A DNA stretch of 26,820 nt from an uncultured Lachnospiraceae bacterium (GTDB lineage Bacteria > Bacillota > Clostridia > Lachnospirales > Lachnospiraceae), in the NCBI GenBank assembly GCA_900555195.1, contig USKC01000007.1, positions 1 to 26,820 of the forward strand, given 5' to 3'. Of the stretch, positions 15,192 to 22,897 are shown in pieces; position 1 is the stretch's first letter; every line of letters begins with the position of its first letter. The notes beneath the pieces are model-generated. The model had not been told where the DNA came from. It saw only the letters and a program-made list of their open reading frames with translations, and made no database searches. The translations under genes and the position numbers were made by a program.

Positions 15192-17306
15192 ATGTTAAAT
15201 CCAAAGAAATACCCTTTAAAAACGCATGCGCAGGTGATGGAAGAAGCCTATGGGAAAATTCCTGTATACAGCAGCGAATGGACGAATTTCAATCCGTCGG
15301 ATCCTGGAATTACAATTTTGGAGAACCTGACCGCTTTTCAGATTCTGCAACAGAATCAGATGGATACGGTGACGGATGCGGTGAAGGAAGGCCTTTTGAA
15401 ACTTGTGGGATATACGCCTCGAAAAGGAGCTTGCGCCCGCGTGTTGTTGGAAGCTTTCAGTGTGAAGGAACCGATTCTTATGCCTGCAGACCAGCGTTTT
15501 ATGGTGGGAAATATCAGCTTTGAGACCGCTCTGGCGGGAAAATTGACGGATAATCGGCTTATAGGCGTATATGGAAAGGATAAGGATGGATTCCATAATT
15601 ACAGTTATGTGCTGGATGCAGATATTCCCGTCAGCGCACGGATTTTTACGCGCAGGCCAGCGGCAGGAATGGAATTATACCTGGTGCTGGAGAAGCGGCC
15701 GGAACCGCAGGAAATATTTCGGATCTATGCGAAGGTAGGAAACAGATATGGTAGGAACCCCTTTGGAGAAGATCGGTCAGGAGGATTCGCTTCCATTACC
15801 TGGCAGTGTTATACTCAGAAGGGGTTTGTAGAGATAGAAGTGGAAGATCAAACAAAGGGATTCCTGGAGGACGGAGAGCTGTGCTTTACGATGCCTCAGG
15901 AAGAGGCTGCAGTCTATGAAGAAGGCCCTTTGTCCGGATATATATGGAGGGCTGTGCTGACCGATGCGGATTATGATGTGGCTCCGGAAGTGCTGCATCT
16001 ATCTGGCTTTTTATTTGAAGCCTGGCAGAAGGAAACATTGGCGATTACGCATACGTTTCAGAAGCCTTCGGAAGTTGTGCTTACCTGTACCATGATGGAG
16101 GAAGGATACGTCCGCGTATACTGTAAAGAAGAAAAGGGAAGTTCTTACCGGCTGTATGAAGAAATCACAGAACCGGAAGGGATGGGGGAAGGACCAAGGG
16201 GAAGATATTACCGCAGGCAGCGTATGGGCTACGGAACGCAGCTTTTTGTGTTTGATAAAGGGCGCTATGGGTATGGGCCAGGCCGTCTGAAAAATGCGGT
16301 GAAAGTCGTGGTCTACAATGAAGAAATGATGCGTAAGTACTATCTGGGAGAAGTGCTCGGCTGCGACAACCAGAGACTGGTTTTGCCCAGAGGGCATATT
16401 GTGCCGGATACCTTTTCCCTGTTAGCTGTCAGACCGGATGGCGATGGCGGATTTTTCTATGATTTTGTTAAGCCGGGCAGAGCGGAGGAAAACGCGTTGT
16501 TTTATGAGCTGGATGAAGAAGCGGGGCAGATAGTGATTCGGGATGCGGGAGATTATATTGCGGCAAAATTGTACCTTGCTTCCATTGCGGTTACGATGGG
16601 GGAGGACGGAAACGTAAGGCCTCAAAACGTGTTCATCCCCCAGGGATATGAGGATGAAATCCGGTTTACAAATCCGGCCCCTGGAAAAGGAGGATGCTTC
16701 CGAGAAAGCCTGGCTCAGGTAAGAAGGAGGTTTGTAAGTCAGTTATATGCTCCGGCAGTGGCGGTCTTGGAGAAAGATTATGAGATGTTGGCGCTCAAGA
16801 CTCCGGGATTGTGTATTTCTAAGGTGCATGCCTGGATGGATCAGGAAAGAAACGAAGTGCAGATTGCAGTGCGGCCTAATACACAAGAACCCTTTGCCCG
16901 GCTTTCTGAGAACTATCTTCGACGGATACAGGATTGGTTGGAGGAACACAGGCTGCTTTCTACGCGGATAGTGATACGCCAGCCTATGTATGTGAAGGTG
17001 CATGTTCAGGGGCGCATCTATGTGAAACCGCATTATGAGAACTGTGAAGAACAGCTGCGTGAAGTGATAGTGAAAGCACTGGATTATGTGAACGGCAATC
17101 AGGGGTTTGGGGAAATCCTGCGTTTTGAACAGTTGTTTTTGATGCTAGAAGAACAGGAAATGGTGGTTCATATTTATGATTTGTCACTCAGGCCGGAAAC
17201 TTTGTCTTATGCTTCGGTAGAAGGGGCGGATCTTAGACCAGCGCCAAACTGTTTATTCTGTCCGGGACAGATACGTTTGGAACTCAATACGTTTCGGGAT
17301 GTATAG
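15192..17306 (+). CDS. Second baseplate J-like wedge protein
   Basis: This 704-aa protein is a second baseplate J-type protein, equivalent by position to Pvc12/Afp12. The N-terminus KIPVYSSEWTNFNPSDPGIT followed by LENLTAFQILQQNQMD and LLKLVGYTPRKGACARVLL matches the conserved start of the family. The C-terminal region has LYAPAVAVLEKDYEMLALKT and YVKVHVQGRIYV strands, as in the J-type beta core. AGGAGATCG precedes the ATG 9 nt after the previous stop. The two J-like proteins probably heterodimerise in each wedge, as gp6 dimers do in T4; that pairing is inference. No frameshift or truncation is visible. Confidence 0.88.
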   Translation: MLNPKKYPLKTHAQVMEEAYGKIPVYSSEWTNFNPSDPGITILENLTAFQILQQNQMDTVTDAVKEGLLKLVGYTPRKGACARVLLEAFSVKEPILMPADQRFMVGNISFETALAGKLTDNRLIGVYGKDKDGFHNYSYVLDADIPVSARIFTRRPAAGMELYLVLEKRPEPQEIFRIYAKVGNRYGRNPFGEDRSGGFASITWQCYTQKGFVEIEVEDQTKGFLEDGELCFTMPQEEAAVYEEGPLSGYIWRAVLTDADYDVAPEVLHLSGFLFEAWQKETLAITHTFQKPSEVVLTCTMMEEGYVRVYCKEEKGSSYRLYEEITEPEGMGEGPRGRYYRRQRMGYGTQLFVFDKGRYGYGPGRLKNAVKVVVYNEEMMRKYYLGEVLGCDNQRLVLPRGHIVPDTFSLLAVRPDGDGGFFYDFVKPGRAEENALFYELDEEAGQIVIRDAGDYIAAKLYLASIAVTMGEDGNVRPQNVFIPQGYEDEIRFTNPAPGKGGCFRESLAQVRRRFVSQLYAPAVAVLEKDYEMLALKTPGLCISKVHAWMDQERNEVQIAVRPNTQEPFARLSENYLRRIQDWLEEHRLLSTRIVIRQPMYVKVHVQGRIYVKPHYENCEEQLREVIVKALDYVNGNQGFGEILRFEQLFLMLEEQEMVVHIYDLSLRPETLSYASVEGADLRPAPNCLFCPGQIRLELNTFRDV

Positions 17307-17315
17307 GAGGAAAAT

Positions 17316-18407
17316 ATGGCGGGGCTACAATATACCATTAAAAGAAATCGCCTGAGAAAAGCGTTCCTTGAGGGGATGCGTGTGGAGGAAGATGCTTTAG
17401 CCTGTGATGAAGGCGAATACCATGTGATGATCCTGAAAGCGCTGGATGGAGCTGTACCGGATTGCCCGTGGGGCAGGCTTTGTCTGGACGCCTCCTTGGC
17501 GGAGGGAAGCGTATGTTATCTGTATGCAGCCTCATCGAATCGGAATACCTTTGAAATAGATGGTAAGGAAATTCCTTTGGATGATTTCCTACAGGATAAA
17601 GAGATCGATTTCGGTAAAAAGAAGCGTTTCTTGAAGGAAATGGGAGCACTGCGCTTCATTAATGCGCAGGATGTTTTGCTCTACGGGTTAGAAGGGCGTT
17701 ACCTATGGATTATGCTGGAGGTGATTGGTCAGGGCGGCAGCATCAAAGGATTGAAGGCACAGGCGCCTGGAGATAATTTTATGGGGACGTTTCCCGAAGT
17801 TTATCGGGAGAATAATAGTTTTTTCCATAGATATTTGTCCGTTTTTTCTACGATTTATAATGAATTTCAAGAGGAATTGGACCATACGGAACAACTGTTG
17901 GAAATTGACAGGGCGCCGGAAGGGCTTCTTTCCGTCTATGCAGGATGGCTGGGGATTGATGTGAGCGGAGAATTCCTGGAGATAGAGAAGATGCGGCAGC
18001 TGCTGCACGAGGCCGGATGGTTGTTAAAATGGAAAGGGACGCGAAAGTGCCTGGAGCGGCTCTGTGAGATTGTGATAGAAGAGAAGCCTGTCATCGTGGA
18101 GCGGAGCCAGATGAAAGAATATGTAAGAGGACAGGAACGGGAAGTTTATGATAAACTATATGGAGAGAGCCCGTATGACGTAACGCTTCTGATTTCTTCC
18201 CGTGTGAAGGAGACGAAAAAGGACTGTCTGCTGCATCTGCTGCGGCAGTTCAAACCGGCCAGGAGCAGGCTGCGCATCATTTTCCTGAAAGACGGCGATT
18301 CGCTGGACGCATACAGTTATCTGGACGGAAACGGACGCATCGAAAGACCCGGGCCGGGTGTGCTGGATAGTGCGCAAAACTTCGGTGGAATGGTAATCTT
18401 GCAATAA
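17316..18407 (+). CDS. gpI-like phage tail protein of CIS baseplate
   Basis: This 363-aa protein contains a phage tail protein I (TIGR02242-type) domain at residues ~157-255. Segments include GTFPEVYRENNSFFHRYLSV, a helix with FQEELDHTEQLLEIDRAPE, LLSVYAGWLGID and LLHEAGWLLKWKGTRKCLER. gpI proteins belong to the peripheral baseplate and in phages connect to fibres. The first ~150 residues are an extra domain with beta content and no recognised motif. AGGAGG precedes the ATG. No fibre or receptor-binding gene follows, so this is the last recognisable structural gene of the cluster in the window. Confidence 0.87.
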   Translation: MAGLQYTIKRNRLRKAFLEGMRVEEDALACDEGEYHVMILKALDGAVPDCPWGRLCLDASLAEGSVCYLYAASSNRNTFEIDGKEIPLDDFLQDKEIDFGKKKRFLKEMGALRFINAQDVLLYGLEGRYLWIMLEVIGQGGSIKGLKAQAPGDNFMGTFPEVYRENNSFFHRYLSVFSTIYNEFQEELDHTEQLLEIDRAPEGLLSVYAGWLGIDVSGEFLEIEKMRQLLHEAGWLLKWKGTRKCLERLCEIVIEEKPVIVERSQMKEYVRGQEREVYDKLYGESPYDVTLLISSRVKETKKDCLLHLLRQFKPARSRLRIIFLKDGDSLDAYSYLDGNGRIERPGPGVLDSAQNFGGMVILQ

Positions 18408-18456
18408 GAAATACAAAAATGGGAGGCCGCTTCTGCGGCAGATTGTGAGGAAAGAA

Positions 18457-18756
18457 ATGAACATAGTTACATCTGATTGTGGAATGAATATCCGTCTGAT
18501 GATTGAAGGGAGGGTGGATGCCAATACCAGCCCTTTACTGCAGCAGGCAATCTTAAACGCGTTTCAGAAAAACAGCCATGTGGTACTGGATTTTCTCAAC
18601 GTACAGTATATCAGCAGCGCAGGATTGAGAGCCTTATTGATCGGACATAAGACGGCTGCTTCAAAAGGTGGCAGCATGAAGCTCGTTAACGTGTCGGGGA
18701 TGGTGATGGAGGTGCTGGATATGTCCGGGTTCAGTTCCATTTTACAGATAGAGTAA
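18457..18756 (+). CDS. STAS-domain protein (anti-sigma factor antagonist-like)
   Basis: This 99-aa protein is a single STAS domain like SpoIIAA/RsbV. It has IEGRVDANTSPLLQQAIL, then HVVLDFLNVQYISSAGLRAL, where Ser54 aligns with the phosphorylated serine of SpoIIAA-type proteins (the preceding Asp is Ser53 here), and KLVNVSGMVMEVLDMSG. Family knowledge: such proteins are switched by serine kinases and PP2C phosphatases and release partner proteins, often sigma factors. No kinase, phosphatase or sigma gene is in the window. ATG 18457 has GAGGAAAG just upstream; a GTG at 18445 precedes that site and is less likely. The gene is inserted between the last baseplate gene and the ATPases, so it may regulate CIS expression or assembly, or act as a scaffold. 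Confidence 0.9.
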   Translation: MNIVTSDCGMNIRLMIEGRVDANTSPLLQQAILNAFQKNSHVVLDFLNVQYISSAGLRALLIGHKTAASKGGSMKLVNVSGMVMEVLDMSGFSSILQIE

Positions 18757-18827
18757 AGAGTGAAAGAAAAACATTTTCGCTCTCTCTGACTTTGTATGCG
18801 CGCTATAGCGCGTAGATGGGGACAGTC
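18757..18827 (+). repeat. Hairpins between STAS and FtsE-like genes, including a 14-bp palindrome
   Basis: GAGTGAAA pairs with TTTCGCTC (one G-U pair) just after the STAS stop, without a U-tract. CGCGCTATAGCGCG at 18799-18812 is a perfect 14-bp palindrome, ending 15 nt before the preferred FtsE-like start. The palindrome could be an operator or an RNA stem that limits initiation of the next gene. No clear promoter is seen. Confidence 0.5.
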
Positions 18828-19505
18828 ATGATTACGTTTGAGAACGTGACAAAAATTTTTCAAGATACAGGGACTAAGGCTCTGGATGGAGTGAGCTTCC
18901 ATATTCCGATGAGAAGTTTCTGGTTTATCAGAGGGAAAAGCGGTTCTGGCAAGACCACGATCCTGCGGCTTTTGATGAAGGAAATTGAAGCGGAACAGGG
19001 GTGCATTCGTGTGAATGGGCAGGAATTGAAGAAGCTTGGAAGAAATAAGATTCCAGCCTACCGCCGAAGTTTGGGCTTCGTATTTCAGGATTTCCGTCTT
19101 CTCACGGATAGGAGTGTCTATGAGAATGTGGCCCTGGCCCGCAGGGTCGCTGGGGCGAGGGAAGCAGATGTGCGCCGGCAGGTAACGGCGGTGCTGAAAC
19201 TGGTGGGACTGGAGGAGGAATACCGGAAATTCCCTTCTCAGCTATCTGGTGGCCAGCAACAGAAAGTTTCTATCGCCCGGGCGGTGGTGGGCAATCCTCC
19301 GCTGTTACTGGCAGATGAGCCTACAGGGAATTTGGATCCGGGCAGTTCCAGGGAGATCATGAGGCTGTTGGAAGTGATTAACCAAAGAGGCACAACGGTG
19401 CTGGTGGCAACCCATGATCAAGAAGCGATGGAAGGGATGGAATTCGGCCATCCATGCTTATGGCTGGAGGATGGCAGATATGCCGGGCGGACAGAAAATA
19501 GTTGA
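18828..19505 (+). CDS. Orphan FtsE-like ABC ATPase
   Basis: This 225-aa protein is an ABC ATPase closest in sequence style to FtsE. It shows Walker A GKSGSGKT (36-43), the FtsE-like VFQDFRLLTDRSVYENVAL with Q-loop Gln87, signature LSGGQQQK (139-146), Walker B LLLADEP (159-165), GNLDP and an H-loop histidine at 196. All catalytic positions are present. FtsE normally pairs with the membrane protein FtsX to activate peptidoglycan hydrolases at the septum; no FtsX or other permease is encoded nearby. ATG 18828 is preferred because it gives the usual FtsE N-terminus (MITFENVTKIF), with GGGGAC upstream; 18816 is the alternative. Placement inside the CIS operon suggests a link between the particle and the cell envelope, which is inference. 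Confidence 0.92.
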   Translation: MITFENVTKIFQDTGTKALDGVSFHIPMRSFWFIRGKSGSGKTTILRLLMKEIEAEQGCIRVNGQELKKLGRNKIPAYRRSLGFVFQDFRLLTDRSVYENVALARRVAGAREADVRRQVTAVLKLVGLEEEYRKFPSQLSGGQQQKVSIARAVVGNPPLLLADEPTGNLDPGSSREIMRLLEVINQRGTTVLVATHDQEAMEGMEFGHPCLWLEDGRYAGRTENS

Positions 19506-19578
19506 ACCGTAGGTATTGCTCTGGCAGATCTGAAATGATACGAACAGCGGCTTTGAAAGGGTATGAGGAAACAGTGGG

Positions 19579-21933
19579 ATGAATATGGATGCAAGATTTA
19601 AGGAAAGCCTGAGGCACATGCCTTTTGCTGGTTATGACGAATATATGGATTATCTGTTTGCTTGTGTGAATTTCAGGCTGTCGAACTATATTGAAGGTCT
19701 GATGGGCAAATATGATGCCGGGCAGGGAAATTATAAGAATGTGCTGTATCCGGATATTGAAATCGCCTATGAGCAGTGCAATGAAAAACTTATGCAGTTT
19801 GAAGAAGAAGGCAGGAGGCAGGAAGAAGGCTTCTTGACAGAAGCGTCTATTGGGGCGGATGACGCCCTGGCGGGAGAAGAATCGCGGGTAGATGAAGAAC
19901 TGCTAAAATTGTTGGCCGATTTCAGCGAAAGCACGGGAGGAAAGAAGGAAGAGAAGGAGGAGAAAAGGCGGGAGCTGACCGTGGAAGAGATGTTTTCCTT
20001 TGTGGATGATCGACTGGCGGCGACGGATACCTCCCAGGTAAAACTTCCTTTTCATGATCTGTGTAAGAAATTGGGATTTGGCCACTTTACCATGTTTGCA
20101 GCAGCCTGCGCAGTCCTTTCTTCCACGCAGACAAGCTATGCCTCGGTCTTTCAGATTGTCAATGAGAATGGGGGGCTGACCGCCCCTACAGTGGAGTCTG
20201 CGGCCAGGTTGTATTTCGGGAATCGCTTTTCCATTACCATGGCTTATGGGGAGATGTCCGTCTGCCTGGAGCAGTTGCGTCCGGTGATGGATTTGCGTGT
20301 GAATTCAGCTATGCCTTTTTCCACCAGCCTTTCGCCTGATAAACGGCTGATTGATTTCCTGTTTGGGAAAAAACCTCTGCGGCTGGATGAGAACTACTCC
20401 CGTTTTTTCCACATGCTCACGGACGATAAGGAACTGGATCCGCTGATGGCGAACAAGACGCAGCTGGAGGCCATGCGGATATCCTACGAAGAGGGCGTGC
20501 GGATCTTTTCCTGGTATGGGGACGAAGGCAGTGGCAGGAAATTCTTTATCCGCAATTTCTGCAAGGAAAAGGAGATCCGTGCTATAAGGATGAACTGCAA
20601 GAAGTTGTTCATCTATGATTACAGCTTCGTGGAAAAAGCCTTGTGGGCGGTTAACCGGGAATGTATTTTGACGGACGCTTGCTGCTGCATGGATGAACTG
20701 GATTATCGGGAGGACGAGAAGGAAAAATATATCGGCTATATGGACTTGGCAATTTCAAGGCTGCGGGAGCACGATATTCTGGTTTTTCTGACGAGTCGGG
20801 AAAAATTGCCCATGAAGAGCGTAACGGAGGAGGACTTCACGGAGATGGAACTTCCCACTCCCAGCAATCAGGAGAGGGAAGACTGCTGGAAATATTATAG
20901 CCAGCCTTACAAACTGGCGGAAGATGTGGAACTGCCGGAACTGGCCACAAAATTCCTCTTTACGCCGGGCAAGATTAAGTCAGCCCTCTACCAGGCCAGA
21001 AGTTTCGCTACTATGAATCAGGAGATTCTGGTCAACCGGGCCAGACTTTTTGAGGGCTGCAACAACCAAATGAGTTCAGAACTGACCCAGAAGGCCACGA
21101 AAGTCAAGGCAAATTTCGGCTTTGAGGATATCGTCATGAACGACAGTCAGCGGGAGACGCTGATGCACGCCATCGATCAGATGAACTTCCGCAAGCAGGT
21201 CTATGATAATTGGAATTATACCAAGAAATACCCATACGGCAGAGGCCTTTCTATTTTGCTTTTTGGAGCACCGGGCACGGGAAAATCCATGTGCGCCCAG
21301 GTCATCGCTCATGAACTGAATCTGGAACTTTACCGGGTGGATCTGTCTAAGGTCATAGATAAATATGTGGGAGAAACAGAAAAATCCATTTCCATGATCT
21401 TCCGGGAAGCTAAGAAATGTAATGTGGTACTTTTTTTTGATGAATGCGATACATTGTTTGCCAAGCGTTCCGATGACGGAGGAAGCAATCAGGCGTCTAA
21501 CAATAACAAGACCGCCCTGCTTCTTCAGGAGGTGGAGGCTTACGACGGCGTATCCGTTCTGGCCACCAACTACAAGCACAACATTGATCCGGCTTTCTTC
21601 CGGCGGATGAAATACATCGTGGAGTTTCAGTTTCCAGATCCGGACACTCGAGAGATGCTCTGGAGAACCACAATCCCCAAAGGGACGCCGTTGGCGGACG
21701 ATGTTGACATTCGCTTTCTGGCGGAGCGATTCGAGTTTGTGGGAGGCAATATTAAGAACTGCATCTTAAACGCCGCCTTCCTAGCGGCCGCCGATGGGGA
21801 CGGGAAGGAAGTGGGCATGAAGCATTATCTGAATGCGATCAAATATGAATTCGTCAAGACGGGGAAGGTATTTACCCGGGCAGATTTCGAGCCTTACGCT
21901 TATATGGTAGGGCTGGGGGATAAGGAGGACTGA
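19579..21933 (+). CDS. CIS AAA+ ATPase (Pvc15-like)
   Basis: This 784-aa protein is the AAA+ ATPase typical of CIS clusters (Pvc15/Afp15 counterpart). The C-terminal module has Walker A GAPGTGKS (residues 563-570), Walker B VVLFFDECD (Asp621, Glu622), and FFRRMKYIVEFQFPDPDTRE with a likely arginine finger. An earlier region (about residues 305-420) looks like a second, degenerate ATPase: GDEGSGRKF near 314 lacks the GK[ST] ending, and ILTDACCCMDELD near 362 occupies a Walker B-like place. The first ~150 residues include an acidic, low-complexity stretch (about 75-140). Family knowledge: these ATPases are needed for correct particle assembly. GAGGA lies 9 nt before the ATG. The gene ends 5 nt before the GNAT-like gene, so both are co-translated. 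Confidence 0.93.
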   Translation: MNMDARFKESLRHMPFAGYDEYMDYLFACVNFRLSNYIEGLMGKYDAGQGNYKNVLYPDIEIAYEQCNEKLMQFEEEGRRQEEGFLTEASIGADDALAGEESRVDEELLKLLADFSESTGGKKEEKEEKRRELTVEEMFSFVDDRLAATDTSQVKLPFHDLCKKLGFGHFTMFAAACAVLSSTQTSYASVFQIVNENGGLTAPTVESAARLYFGNRFSITMAYGEMSVCLEQLRPVMDLRVNSAMPFSTSLSPDKRLIDFLFGKKPLRLDENYSRFFHMLTDDKELDPLMANKTQLEAMRISYEEGVRIFSWYGDEGSGRKFFIRNFCKEKEIRAIRMNCKKLFIYDYSFVEKALWAVNRECILTDACCCMDELDYREDEKEKYIGYMDLAISRLREHDILVFLTSREKLPMKSVTEEDFTEMELPTPSNQEREDCWKYYSQPYKLAEDVELPELATKFLFTPGKIKSALYQARSFATMNQEILVNRARLFEGCNNQMSSELTQKATKVKANFGFEDIVMNDSQRETLMHAIDQMNFRKQVYDNWNYTKKYPYGRGLSILLFGAPGTGKSMCAQVIAHELNLELYRVDLSKVIDKYVGETEKSISMIFREAKKCNVVLFFDECDTLFAKRSDDGGSNQASNNNKTALLLQEVEAYDGVSVLATNYKHNIDPAFFRRMKYIVEFQFPDPDTREMLWRTTIPKGTPLADDVDIRFLAERFEFVGGNIKNCILNAAFLAAADGDGKEVGMKHYLNAIKYEFVKTGKVFTRADFEPYAYMVGLGDKED

Positions 21934-21938
21934 AAACA

Positions 21939-22772
21939 ATGATGAGTCGAATTGTAACCGTTAATCCTGACAGGCCGGGAGGATTTGAGCCGTTGCTGGC
22001 CGGAGTGCTGTCTGTTCCAGGAGTAGGGAGCCCTCTGGTGCTGGGGTACGAATTGAGCGGCATGGCGGCCGGAGTATTGGTTGCGGATTGTTTGGAACAT
22101 TCTATCACGGTGCGATGGATCGGTGTGGAACGTTACTGCAGACGGCATGGTATCGCTGCGCGGCTTTTGGAGAGACTGTGTGGGTTGGCCATAGAGCAGG
22201 GAGTGGAATGGATTGACGCCATCGCTTGCCTGCCAATGGAAGAACTTGGAGCGGCCGAGGCTCTGCTGGAACTGAACGGATTTGAACGTATGGAGATGAA
22301 CCCCGTATACCATTTTCCTTTGGAAGCGGTACTTCGCGGGCCTTTGGCTGCGGCAGCTTTAAGAAGCAATTCACATGTGCGTCCGTTGGCGGAAATGGAA
22401 GGCCAGCCAGCTTTACGGGAGTTCAACCGGCACATAGAAACCGAGGAAGGGATGCCCTATCCGGCGGCGGATCCGGCTAAGCTGCTGAAGGAGAGCCGCG
22501 TCTGGTACGAGAATGGGAAGATTACCGGCTGCGTACTGTTGGCGCCCTGCGGGGACGGGGTTGAGTTGCGCTGGCTGTACGGACAGGGGACAGAGGCTCT
22601 CCTTGGGCTTTTAGCCGGAGCGTCCGCCGCGTTGGCTGAGAGCTATCCGCCGCAGACATTAATCCACATGGCCGCGATGGTTCAAAGCGCCGAAGGCCTG
22701 GCCCGTAAGCTGGCGGGGGAACAGCTCATTGAGGAAGCGCCTGTGATCCGCTTTGAGCGTCGGTTGCTTTGA
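21939..22772 (+). CDS. GNAT-like acetyltransferase-family protein
   Basis: This 277-aa protein looks like a GNAT fold. Strands ending in VRWIGVERYCRRHGIAARLL carry the acyl-CoA pyrophosphate-binding motif (RRHGIA, residues 68-73), followed by a helix and DAIACLPM, then AAEALLELNGFERM, a common GNAT ending. The second half (about 140-277) may be a second, degenerate GNAT-like domain because it again shows GKITGCVLLAP and a C-terminal helix. An AGGAGG site lies upstream, with only 5 nt separating it from the ATPase stop. Many small-molecule or protein acetyltransferases share this fold, so the substrate cannot be read from sequence. Tight linkage to the ATPase argues for a role in the CIS, such as modification of a component, but this is inference. 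Confidence 0.78.
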   Translation: MMSRIVTVNPDRPGGFEPLLAGVLSVPGVGSPLVLGYELSGMAAGVLVADCLEHSITVRWIGVERYCRRHGIAARLLERLCGLAIEQGVEWIDAIACLPMEELGAAEALLELNGFERMEMNPVYHFPLEAVLRGPLAAAALRSNSHVRPLAEMEGQPALREFNRHIETEEGMPYPAADPAKLLKESRVWYENGKITGCVLLAPCGDGVELRWLYGQGTEALLGLLAGASAALAESYPPQTLIHMAAMVQSAEGLARKLAGEQLIEEAPVIRFERRLL

Positions 22773-22897
22773 TGAAGGGGAGCGGATGAGGCCTATAGCC
22801 GGGTGGGAAAAGGCCCGCGTTCTTATAAGCGCTATTTTAAGAAATTGGCTGTTATGGCAGAGAATTATTTTTCTAGGTGAAAAGGAGGGAGCACAGC

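Noticed and set aside
1..22772. Prophage interpretation
   Set aside because: Only tail-type genes occur, with no capsid, portal, terminase, integrase or lysis genes, and with CIS-specific families (DUF4255, DUF4280, DUF6760, AAA+ ATPase).
22773..22897. Possible internal promoter before the 844-aa gene
   Set aside because: TTGGCT and TTAAGA-like hexamers exist but none has a matching -10 at 16-18 nt; not strong enough to list.
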